Made by a program: the position numbers and the translations under genes. From NCBI GenBank assembly GCA_013696425.1, contig JACCYP010000144.1, forward strand, positions 1 to 14,113: DNA of 14,113 bases. The letters run 5' to 3'. The stretch comes from Thermoleophilaceae bacterium. GTDB taxonomy: Bacteria; Actinomycetota; Thermoleophilia; Solirubrobacterales; Thermoleophilaceae. This document shows, piece after piece, positions 7,094 to 13,225 of the stretch. The notes beneath the pieces were generated by a model. That model made no database searches and had not been told where the DNA came from. It saw nothing but the letters and a program-made list of their open reading frames with translations. Each line of letters begins with the position of its first letter. The stretch's first letter is position 1.

Positions 7094-7676
7094 GCGTCCG
7101 GCAGTCTCGCAGAGGACTACGCTCAGCGTCTTGGACTCCGTCAAGGGCCAGCTCCTCGTCGCGGCGCCGCAGCTGCAGGACCCGAACTTCGCCCGCTCGG
7201 TGGTGCTGATGGTCGACCACGGTGACGAGGGCGCCCTCGGCGTGGTGCTGAACCGCGCGACCGAGACTCGCGCCGCCGAGGCGGCCGACGAGCTCTCCGC
7301 GCTGATCGGTGACGAGGAGCCGCTGCACGTCGGCGGACCCGTGCAGACCACGGCCATCGTGGTGGTGGCCGAGTTCCCGGAGGAGGATCCGGCGGCCGTG
7401 ATCGCCACCGGCTCGATCGGCCTCTTGTCCTCGGAGGCCGACATGGGCGAGGTGGCCGAGCGCATCGGCCGCGCGCGGGCGTTCGCGGGGTTCGCCGGCT
7501 GGGGCCCCGGCCAGCTCGACGAGGAGCTCGAGCGCGAGGACTGGATCCTCGCTCCCGCGGGCCCCAACGACGTGTTCACGGCGGATCCCGAGGGCCTCTG
7601 GGGCGTGGTGCTCGAGCGCCTCGGGCCGCAGTACGCGCTGGTGGCCCGGATGCCACCGGACCCGAGCCTCAACTAA
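7092..7676 (+). CDS. yqgE: YqgE/AlgH family protein (DUF179)
   Basis: A 194-residue protein of the conserved YqgE/AlgH family. The family was once called a transcriptional regulator, but its biochemical function is not settled. Family signatures are clear: LLVAAPQLQDPNFARSVVLM (21-40), DEGALGVVLNR (45-55), GGPVQ (81-85) and AGWGPGQLDEELEREDW (135-151). The length is near the usual 180-200. Two starts are possible. The ATG at 7092 has GAGGA five bases upstream and is used here; its coding overlaps the divergent ATP-grasp start. The TTG at 7131 gives 181 residues starting DSVKGQLL, closer to where many homologues begin, and has TACGCT seven bases upstream in the leaderless manner. The family identity is firm, the start is not. 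Confidence 0.9.
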   Translation: MRPAVSQRTTLSVLDSVKGQLLVAAPQLQDPNFARSVVLMVDHGDEGALGVVLNRATETRAAEAADELSALIGDEEPLHVGGPVQTTAIVVVAEFPEEDPAAVIATGSIGLLSSEADMGEVAERIGRARAFAGFAGWGPGQLDEELEREDWILAPAGPNDVFTADPEGLWGVVLERLGPQYALVARMPPDPSLN

Positions 7677-7682
7677 CGCGGG

Positions 7683-7712
7683 CTGAGACTGACGGGAGAC
7701 CGTCTCGATACT
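7683..7712 (+). promoter_or_regulatory. candidate promoter with inner palindrome
   Basis: In the 107-base gap after yqgE, CTGAGA (7683-7688), an 18-base spacer and GATACT (7707-7712) resemble a housekeeping promoter. The inverted repeat GAGAC-C-GTCTC (7696-7706) sits inside the spacer and could be an operator. A second GATACT is at 7734-7739. These matches are modest. Confidence 0.3.
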
Positions 7713-7783
7713 GCGCGCGCGCCTGCCCGGCCGGATACTCGCCCCACAGTGAAATTCGCATCCGACACAGGGGGTTTGGACTC

Positions 7784-8146
7784 ATGAGGATCTACGCCGT
7801 CAGCCCGCTCGCGCGGCTCGTCATGTTCGTCTTCAGCCTGGCGCTGATGGCCGTCATCTACTTCGCGGTCGTGAAGCCCGCGCTCGACGACGCCGACAAG
7901 CAGACCAGCCGGGCGCTCGACCAGTCCCAGCAGGCGCTCGACCAGGGTCAGAAGCAGCTCGACGCGTCACAGAAGCGCATCGACGAGGCGAGCAAGGAGT
8001 CGGGTGGAACGAGCGGTTCGACCAAGGGCGCAACCGACGAGGCGAGCAAGCGGCTCGACAACGCCTCGAAGCTCACCGGCTGCCTGGCTGACGCCGGCAC
8101 CGACGTGAGCGCGGTGCAGGACTGCCAGGCGAAGTACGCGCCGTAG
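7784..8146 (+). CDS. small membrane-anchored coiled-coil protein, unknown function
   Basis: A 120-residue protein I do not recognise. Residues 11-31 form one transmembrane helix after a short MRIYAVSPLA start. Residues 33-72 are a Gln/Asp/Lys/Ala-rich helix with repeating units (ALDQSQQ, ALDQGQK, QLDASQK) that look like a coiled coil or an extended amphipathic helix. A Gly/Ser/Thr linker (73-82), a second short helix, and a C-terminal part with two cysteines (C100, C114) able to form a disulfide follow. It probably lies outside the membrane, tethered by its N-terminus. The start is well supported by ACAGGGGG about nine bases before the ATG. It ends just before the strong palindrome at 8162-8189, which probably terminates its transcript. 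Confidence 0.75.
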   Translation: MRIYAVSPLARLVMFVFSLALMAVIYFAVVKPALDDADKQTSRALDQSQQALDQGQKQLDASQKRIDEASKESGGTSGSTKGATDEASKRLDNASKLTGCLADAGTDVSAVQDCQAKYAP

Positions 8147-8161
8147 GCAGAGCGGGGTGCG

Positions 8162-8189
8162 GCGCTACCGGAAGTACTTCCGGTAGCGC
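8162..8189. terminator. perfect 28-base palindrome, probable bidirectional terminator
   Basis: The left half GCGCTACCGGAAGT is exactly mirrored by the right half, giving a perfect palindrome centred between 8175 and 8176. As RNA it would fold into a 12-base-pair stem with a four-base loop on either strand. It lies between two convergent genes, 15 bases after one stop, and contains the stop and last codons (KYFR) of the other. There is no U tract on either side, as in the hairpin-only terminators described for actinobacteria. Confidence 0.65.
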
Positions 8190-9121
8190 TTCACCACGTC
8201 GTAGGCGGGGCGCTTGCGGCCGTTCTCGTCGATCAGGCCGGCGTCGAAGCGGTTGCCGGAGGTGTCGATGTTCCACTGGTAGAGGTACACGCGCCTCACA
8301 TTGCGGCGGTACTCGCGCGCGACCTTGAACAGGTAGTTCGTGCGGCTGGCCGCGCGGGCCGGTGAGAAGCGGAATGGGACCTTCCCGGAGTCGGTCTCGA
8401 AGCGGACGATGCCGCCGGTCTCGGTGAGCCAGATCTGGGTGCGGCGCAGGCGCTTGTCGCGTTTGATCTCTGAGATCAGTCGCTTCAGCCCGCTCGTGCG
8501 GCGGCGGTTCACGTCCGAGTAGTTGTGCAGGCCGATGTAGCGCGGCTTCTTCTTCGCGTAGCGCATGAACGTGCGCAGGTAGCGGCGCTGGTTGCCGGAG
8601 TCGAGTAGGTCGAGCGCGACGATCCTGCAGCCGCGGCAATAGCGCTGGACGATGTTGTAGAACTCCGCGGCACGCTTGGGGTTCTTGCCGGTCGGCTGGG
8701 TCTGGTGGTTCGCCTCGTTCCACGGCGAGACAACCCGGACCTTGCGCCCGAACTTGCGCTTGAAGGCGAGGAACGCCCGTTTGTACTGCTTGACGCTGGG
8801 CACGCGGCAGTTCTTCCGCGGGCACTGCGCCTCGCGCGAGTGGTTGAAGGCCACGAGCGGCTCGGTGCCCGCGCCCCGGGCCTCGGTGAGCCAGGTCTCG
8901 AAGCGGGCGCGCTCGCCGGGCACGAGCGCGACGTTCCACGGCACGAAGATGCGCGTGCGCCGCACGCCGAGGTCCCTGAAGAGCGGGTCGTTGAACATCG
9001 TCGGCTTCTGGTCACCGATGCCGAAGGTGGGGACCGAGACGGCGGCGGCGGGGGCGGCTGAGGCCCCGCAGGCGATCGCGGTGGCGGCCAGGACGACAGA
9101 GGTGGTGAGCTTTGTCTTCAT
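8165..9121 (-). CDS. secreted glycoside-hydrolase-like TIM-barrel protein
   Basis: A 318-residue exported protein. Residues 1-27 form a signal peptide (MKTK followed by a hydrophobic Ala-rich run). Cleavage after APAAA is likely; C18 after AIA could alternatively be a weak lipobox. The rest looks like a clan GH-A type (beta/alpha)8 barrel: LGVRRTRIFVPWN (51-63), EPLVAFNHS (87-95), VSPWNEANH (131-139) with the probable acid/base E136, and IWLTETGG (230-237) with the probable nucleophile E235. It should act on an extracellular glycan of unknown kind. Arg/Lys content is unusually high. Cysteines 100/105 and 162/165 may form disulfides. I start at the ATG at 9121, where the signal peptide begins; GTG codons at 9139 and 9136 are alternatives. 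The last codons lie in the 28-base palindrome. The fold assignment is by motif only. Confidence 0.78.
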   Translation of the reverse strand: MKTKLTTSVVLAATAIACGASAAPAAAVSVPTFGIGDQKPTMFNDPLFRDLGVRRTRIFVPWNVALVPGERARFETWLTEARGAGTEPLVAFNHSREAQCPRKNCRVPSVKQYKRAFLAFKRKFGRKVRVVSPWNEANHQTQPTGKNPKRAAEFYNIVQRYCRGCRIVALDLLDSGNQRRYLRTFMRYAKKKPRYIGLHNYSDVNRRRTSGLKRLISEIKRDKRLRRTQIWLTETGGIVRFETDSGKVPFRFSPARAASRTNYLFKVAREYRRNVRRVYLYQWNIDTSGNRFDAGLIDENGRKRPAYDVVKRYRKYFR

Positions 9122-9163
9122 CTCAGAGGCCAACACCACTCAGCCGAGTCGTTGCGGGCGGTG

Positions 9164-9346
9164 TCAGAACGGGGACTTGGTAGCGGTCTCGCGCCCGCCG
9201 GCTACCAGCCGAGCGGAGAGGCGGGTCTCGAGCACGCGCAGCGCGCGGCCGGTGCGTGCGATCACCACGCCGGCGAACTCGATCCGCACCCGCGCATCGC
9301 ATGCGACGAGCGCCGGGGGCCGCGGGTAGTCCCACACGCTCTCCAC
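9164..9346 (-). pseudogene. 5' remnant of a DUF427 family gene
   Basis: A 60-codon frame whose first 41 residues (MESVWDYPRPP, RVRIEFAGVVIA, GRALRVLET) match, as I know the family, the N-terminal half of DUF427 proteins. Those normally continue with an SHPP-x-YY-x-PP motif and a second half of conserved Trp-rich sequence. Here the match stops at RVLET, and 19 unrelated residues (RLSARLVAGGRETATKSPF) lead to a stop. I do not find the missing part in the other frames before the glycoside-hydrolase gene 42 bases on. The GTG start with TACCCT seven bases upstream is intact, so the fragment may still be transcribed and read through into the hydrolase gene. It is most likely a deletion remnant; a short functional protein is less likely. 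Confidence 0.6.
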
Positions 9347-9352
9347 GCCTCC

Positions 9353-9359
9353 TAGGGTA
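9353..9359. promoter_or_regulatory. symmetric bidirectional -10 element
   Basis: TAGGGTA reads as TAGGGT on the plus strand, facing the oxidoreductase gene at 9368, and as TACCCT on the minus strand, exactly seven bases before the GTG of the DUF427 remnant. Both fit TANNNT. Symmetric -10 boxes of this kind are known to drive divergent transcription in bacteria. No good -35 is visible in either direction. Confidence 0.4.
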
Positions 9360-9367
9360 GGGGGGAG

Positions 9368-10672
9368 ATGAGCGCGCGCTACGACGTGATCTGCATCGGC
9401 GGCGGCACGGCGGGGATGACCGCCGCGCGCGCGGCGAAGGCGAAGGGCGCACGGGTCGCGATCGCCGAGCGCGAGGCTCCCCGCCTCGGCGGCGACTGCA
9501 CCTTCTGGGGCTGCGTGCCCTCGAAGACCCTGATCGAGGCAACGCGGATTCCGGTGCGCGCCCGCGCGCTCGGCCTCGAGCCACCTCCGCTCGAGTTCGC
9601 GACGGTGATGGGCCAGGTGCACAAGGTGGTCGACGGCATCGCGGCCGAGGAGTCGGCGGAGGTGTTCGAGCGCGAGGGCATCGAGGTGATCCCGGGCGTG
9701 CACGGCCTCGACGGGCTCGACGCCAAGGCCATCGTGCTCGCCACGGGCACCCAGCCGGTGACGGTGGATGTGGGCGATCTCCCCACCGTCACCAACGAGA
9801 CGGTCTTCGATCTGAAGGAGCTGCCGCGCCGGCTCGCTGTAGTCGGCGGCGCCGCCACCGGCCTCGAGCTCGCCCAGGCGTTCGCGCGCCTGGGCTCCGA
9901 GGTGACCGTGTACGAGCAGCACGAGCGACTGCTCGGCTCCGAGGAGCCCGAAGCCGGCGAGGCGGTGCTGGCGGCGCTGCGCGCCGAGGGCATCGACGTG
10001 CGCCTCGGCGCGACCGCGGCGGGTATCGACGCCGATCTCGTGCTGCTGGCGGCCGGGCGCAGGCCCTCTCTCGAGGGGATCGAGGGAGTCGAGCTCGGAC
10101 CGGACGGCTACGTGAAGACAGACGCGCGGATGCGCACCTCGCGCAAGGGCGTGTACGCCGCGGGCGACATCACCGGCGGCGCCCAGTTCACGCACTCCGC
10201 GGCGCAGGAGGGGATGGCCGCCGGCACGAACGCCGCCGGCGGGCGTGCGCGGGTGTCCTATCGCGTGATCCCGCGCGTGACGTTCACCGACCCGGAGGTG
10301 GCGAGCGTCGGCATGACGGAGGGTGAGGCCCGCGCGAAGCACGGCGATGCCGTCGAGGCCACGACGCTGCCGCTCGCTGCCGTCGACCGGGCGAAGATGG
10401 TCGGGCGCACCGACGGCTTCATCAAGCTCGTCGTACACCGCCGATGGCCGCTCGGCGGTCCCACCGGCGGGCGCCTGCTCGGCGCGCACGTGGTGGGCGA
10501 GGGCGCCGGGGAGATGATCCACGAGGCCGTGCTCGTCATGCAGTCGCGCGCGTTCGCGGGCCGCCTCGCGCAGGCGATCCACGCCTACCCGACCATGTCG
10601 GTCGGCATGCAGCAGGCGGCCGCGCTGCTGTTCCCGCAGGGTCGCGCGCAGGTGCCCGGCGCGGAGCGCTGA
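9368..10672 (+). CDS. FAD-dependent pyridine nucleotide-disulfide oxidoreductase
   Basis: A 434-residue cytoplasmic flavoprotein of the class I group (dihydrolipoamide dehydrogenase, glutathione and mercuric reductase relatives). The FAD-binding motif GGGTAG is at 11-16, the redox-active disulfide in GGDCTFWGCVPSK is C44/C49, the NAD-binding strand LAVVGGAATGLELA (156-169) ends with E183, which favours NADH, and the second FAD motif is GVYAAGDITGG (261-271). The dimerisation domain is 300-420. It is shorter than the usual 450-480 because loops after residues 110 and 210 are cut down. At the C-terminus the usual catalytic His and Glu of HxHPTxxE are Y407 and V412, so lipoamide dehydrogenase activity is unlikely. 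It also lacks the C-terminal cysteine pair and heavy-metal domain of mercuric reductase. The start has a purine-rich GGGGGAG directly before the ATG. The substrate is unknown. Confidence 0.88.
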   Translation: MSARYDVICIGGGTAGMTAARAAKAKGARVAIAEREAPRLGGDCTFWGCVPSKTLIEATRIPVRARALGLEPPPLEFATVMGQVHKVVDGIAAEESAEVFEREGIEVIPGVHGLDGLDAKAIVLATGTQPVTVDVGDLPTVTNETVFDLKELPRRLAVVGGAATGLELAQAFARLGSEVTVYEQHERLLGSEEPEAGEAVLAALRAEGIDVRLGATAAGIDADLVLLAAGRRPSLEGIEGVELGPDGYVKTDARMRTSRKGVYAAGDITGGAQFTHSAAQEGMAAGTNAAGGRARVSYRVIPRVTFTDPEVASVGMTEGEARAKHGDAVEATTLPLAAVDRAKMVGRTDGFIKLVVHRRWPLGGPTGGRLLGAHVVGEGAGEMIHEAVLVMQSRAFAGRLAQAIHAYPTMSVGMQQAAALLFPQGRAQVPGAER

Positions 10673-10684
10673 AGCGGGCTCGCT

Positions 10685-11377
10685 CTAGCGCGCGAGCTCG
10701 GGGTGCGAGGCGTCGGTGAACTCGCGGAAGAGTCCGGTGACCACGAACGCCACCTGCTCGCCGATGTCCACGGCGTTGTCGCCGATGCGCTCGAGCGCCC
10801 GGGCCGCGAGCATCATGTGCATGAGCCACTCGCGCCGATCGGGATCGTCGCCGCGCACCAGCGCGAGCTGGAACACCTCGCGGTTCAGGCGGTTGATCTG
10901 GTTGTCCTGGCGCACGAGGTCCTCGGCGAGGTCCACGTTGCGCCCGGCGAAGGCGGCCTTCGACTGCTGCACCTGGGACTTCGCCTGGCCGCCCATCGCG
11001 GCGATCTTGTCGAGCACCTCGGGATCGGTGGGCGGCTCGTGGCCGGCGAGCGGCACGAGCTTCGCGATGTTCACGCACTGGTCGCCCATCCGCTCGACGC
11101 ATTTCATGACATGCATGATCGCTGCGATCACACGCAGGTCGGTGGCCACCGGCGCCTGGGTCGCGAGCAGTGACAGCAGCGTCTGGTGCACCTCGAGGTA
11201 GCGGCCGTCGATGCGGTCGTCGTCGTTGATGACCATCGACGCGAGCTCCACGTCCTGGTGCTGCACGACCTCGAGCGCCCGGTCGAGAGCTGAGCAGACG
11301 AGGTCGAGCCCGCCGAGGGCGGAGGTCTCGAGGTCCCGCAGCTGCTCCTGGTACTCGCCGCGCGGCTCGGTGGCCAT
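10685..11377 (-). CDS. phoU: phosphate transport regulator PhoU
   Basis: A 230-residue all-helical cytoplasmic protein with two PhoU repeats. The metal-binding signatures are CVERMGDQCVNIAK (93-106) and ALERIGDNAVDIGE (194-207). PhoU damps phosphate uptake through PstB and signals through the PhoR/PhoB-type two-component system in bacteria where it has been studied. It is the last gene of the pst operon here, seven bases after pstB. An extended frame to 11428 runs into pstB; the ATG at 11377 preceded by TAGGGG is the sensible start. Twelve bases separate its stop from the stop of the convergent oxidoreductase gene, with only weak inverted repeats (GAGCG/CGCTC, 10664-10685) as possible terminators. 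Confidence 0.95.
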   Translation of the reverse strand: MATEPRGEYQEQLRDLETSALGGLDLVCSALDRALEVVQHQDVELASMVINDDDRIDGRYLEVHQTLLSLLATQAPVATDLRVIAAIMHVMKCVERMGDQCVNIAKLVPLAGHEPPTDPEVLDKIAAMGGQAKSQVQQSKAAFAGRNVDLAEDLVRQDNQINRLNREVFQLALVRGDDPDRREWLMHMMLAARALERIGDNAVDIGEQVAFVVTGLFREFTDASHPELAR

Positions 11378-11384
11378 GAGGCCC

Positions 11385-12287
11385 CTAGCCGACCTTGCCC
11401 GTGACGTAGGCCTCGGTGCGCTCGTCACTGGGGTTGGTGAAGATCTTCTGCGTGTCGTCGTACTCGACCACGCGGCCCGAGCGGTTCTCGTTGTCGTCGA
11501 GCTCCACGGTGAAGAAGGCCGTCTTGTCGGACACGCGTGCAGCCTGCTGCATGTTGTGGGTGACGATGACGATCGAGTAGTCCTGCTTGAGCTCGGCCAT
11601 CAGGTCCTCGATCTTGCCGGTGGAGATCGGGTCGAGCGCCGAGCACGGCTCGTCCATCAGCACCACGTCGGGGCTCGTGGCGAGCGTGCGCGCGATGCAC
11701 AGGCGCTGCTGCTGGCCGCCCGACATGCCGAACGCGTTCGTCTTCAGGCGATCCTTCACCTCGTCCCACAGCGCGGCGCGCGTGAGCGCCGACTCGACGA
11801 TCTGATCCATGTCGCCCTTCATCCCGGTCACCCGTGGGCCGAAGGCGATGTTGTCGTAGATCGACTTGGGGAACGGGTTCGGCTTCTGGAAGACCATGCC
11901 GATGCGCTTGCGCACCTGGACGGCGTCCACGTCCTTCCCGTAGAGGTCCTGACCGTGGTACATCACCTTGCCGCTCACCGAGGCGGTCGGGATGAGGTCG
12001 TTCATCCGGTTCAGGCAGCGGATGAGCGTCGACTTGCCACAGCCCGAGGGACCGATGAGTGCGGTCACCTCGTTCTTGTGGACGGGGAAGTTCACTCCGC
12101 GCACGGCGGGCTTGCCGCCGTAGGCCACGGACACGTCCTCGAGGTCGAAGATCCTCGCCGCGGTGCCCGCGGAGGGGTGTTCGGAGGCAGCAGGCTCGAG
12201 AGGCTGGGTGGCCGGGCTCTCCGTGGCGCGCTGCGCTTCGGCCTCCTTCTGTCCCTCTGGTGTCGGTTCAGTCATCTGCTTGGGCAA
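11385..12287 (-). CDS. pstB: phosphate ABC transporter ATP-binding protein PstB
   Basis: The ATPase of the high-affinity phosphate importer, 300 residues from the TTG at 12287. Walker A GPSGCGKST (79-87), Q-loop Q134 in VFQKPNPFP, signature MSGGQQQR (188-195), Walker B VVLMDEP (208-214) and the switch H244 in VTHNM are all intact. MSGGQQQRLCIAR and KPNPFP are typical of PstB rather than other ABC ATPases. Residues 1-43 form a Glu/Ala/Pro-rich, probably disordered extension, so the protein is longer than the usual 250-260. The TTG start has AGGTGG six bases upstream, which overlaps the pstA stop codon; the ATG at 12275 (296 residues) has no good Shine-Dalgarno but is possible. It lies in the pstCAB-phoU order. 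Confidence 0.96.
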   Translation of the reverse strand: MPKQMTEPTPEGQKEAEAQRATESPATQPLEPAASEHPSAGTAARIFDLEDVSVAYGGKPAVRGVNFPVHKNEVTALIGPSGCGKSTLIRCLNRMNDLIPTASVSGKVMYHGQDLYGKDVDAVQVRKRIGMVFQKPNPFPKSIYDNIAFGPRVTGMKGDMDQIVESALTRAALWDEVKDRLKTNAFGMSGGQQQRLCIARTLATSPDVVLMDEPCSALDPISTGKIEDLMAELKQDYSIVIVTHNMQQAARVSDKTAFFTVELDDNENRSGRVVEYDDTQKIFTNPSDERTEAYVTGKVG

Positions 12288-12297
12288 TGTAGACCAC

Positions 12298-13215
12298 CTA
12301 CCACTTCTGTTCGTAACGGTTTCGTAGCCAGATGGCCGCTCCGTTCATGAGCAGCAGCAGCGCCATGAGAATCACGATCGCGGCGGCTGCGAGGGGGCGG
12401 AAGTTGTTGGCTTCGCTGGGCGGGCGCGAGATCCAGTCGAAGATCTGGATCGGCAACGCGGTGAACTGCGAGAAGAAGTCGGGATCGAAGGCGACGAAGG
12501 TGGCGGCGCCGACCACGATCAGCGGCGCGGTCTCGCCGATCGCACGGGAGAGCGCGAGGATCACGCCGGTCGCGATGCCTGGGATCGAGGCGGGGAGAAC
12601 CTGCTTCCAGATCGTCTGCCATTGGGTCGCGCCGAGCGCCATCGAGCCCTCGCGGATCGACGGGGGCACCGCGCGGATGGCCTCGCGCCCGGAGATGATC
12701 ACCACGGGGAGCACCAGCAGGCCGAGGGTGAGGCCGCCGGCCATCACCACGTTCCCGAGCGAGAGCGGCCCGCGGACGAGGAACGCCAGGCCGAGGATGC
12801 CGTAGACGATCGAGGGAACCGCGGCAAGGTTCTGGATGTTCACCTCGATCAGCTTGTTCCACCAGCGCGTCTCGTCTGCGTACTCCTCGAGGTAGATCGC
12901 GCTGGCGACGCCCACCGGGACGATGAACACGGCACACACGGCCATCAGCAGCAGGGTTCCGTAGATCCCGGCCTTGATCCCGGCCCTGTCCGCACTCGAG
13001 GAGCCGAAGTTGGTGATGAAGTTCCACGAGATCGACCCGGCGCCGGCCTCGACCACATCCACGAGGAGCACGACGAGCAGCAACACCGCTATGAACAGGC
13101 AGGAGAGGAGCGCGAAGCGGAAGGCGAGGTCGACCGCGCGGCGCTTGCGCTCAGCGGGCGGGATCGCTGACTCTGGCTGCGAGACGCGCCCCCCGGTGGT
13201 GGTGGCGCCGCTCAT
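12298..13215 (-). CDS. pstA: phosphate ABC transporter permease PstA
   Basis: A 305-residue permease subunit of the Pst importer with about six transmembrane helices after a 27-residue cytoplasmic N-terminus. A first helix at 31-55 and a periplasmic loop with ISWNFITNF (62-70) are followed by the permease domain from about 82. The EAA-type coupling loop, SMALGATQWQTIWKQVLPAS (191-210), contacts PstB. SRAIGETAPL (223-232) is typical of PstA/PstC. It pairs with PstC to form the channel. Ten bases separate its ATG from the pstC stop, and eleven lie between its stop and the pstB frame at the TTG start, so translation is probably coupled. Confidence 0.95.
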   Translation of the reverse strand: MSGATTTGGRVSQPESAIPPAERKRRAVDLAFRFALLSCLFIAVLLLVVLLVDVVEAGAGSISWNFITNFGSSSADRAGIKAGIYGTLLLMAVCAVFIVPVGVASAIYLEEYADETRWWNKLIEVNIQNLAAVPSIVYGILGLAFLVRGPLSLGNVVMAGGLTLGLLVLPVVIISGREAIRAVPPSIREGSMALGATQWQTIWKQVLPASIPGIATGVILALSRAIGETAPLIVVGAATFVAFDPDFFSQFTALPIQIFDWISRPPSEANNFRPLAAAAIVILMALLLLMNGAAIWLRNRYEQKW

Positions 13216-13225
13216 CGGGTGAGCC

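Noticed and set aside
7094..7672. Upstream extension of the ATP-grasp frame to 593 residues
   Set aside because: The extra 193 residues are Ser/Pro/Ala-rich with no domain and lie exactly opposite yqgE, which has clear family motifs. The Rossmann strand starts at the ATG at 7093.
9347..10582. Long minus-strand frame (472 residues) opposite the oxidoreductase
   Set aside because: It is a GC-driven antisense frame, His/Arg/Ala-rich without domains. Only its last 60 codons, downstream of 9346, carry real similarity and are reported as the DUF427 remnant.
9368..10672. Mercuric reductase (merA) of a mercury resistance operon
   Set aside because: There is no N-terminal heavy-metal domain, no C-terminal cysteine pair, and no merR or merT nearby.
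10664..10691. Terminator between the oxidoreductase and phoU
   Set aside because: Only short, mutually exclusive stems of four to five pairs can form and no U tract follows, so it is mentioned under phoU but not called as a feature.
11211..12350. 379-residue plus-strand frame opposite pstB and phoU
   Set aside because: It is a shadow of well-supported pst genes, with a composition typical of antisense reading of GC-rich codons.
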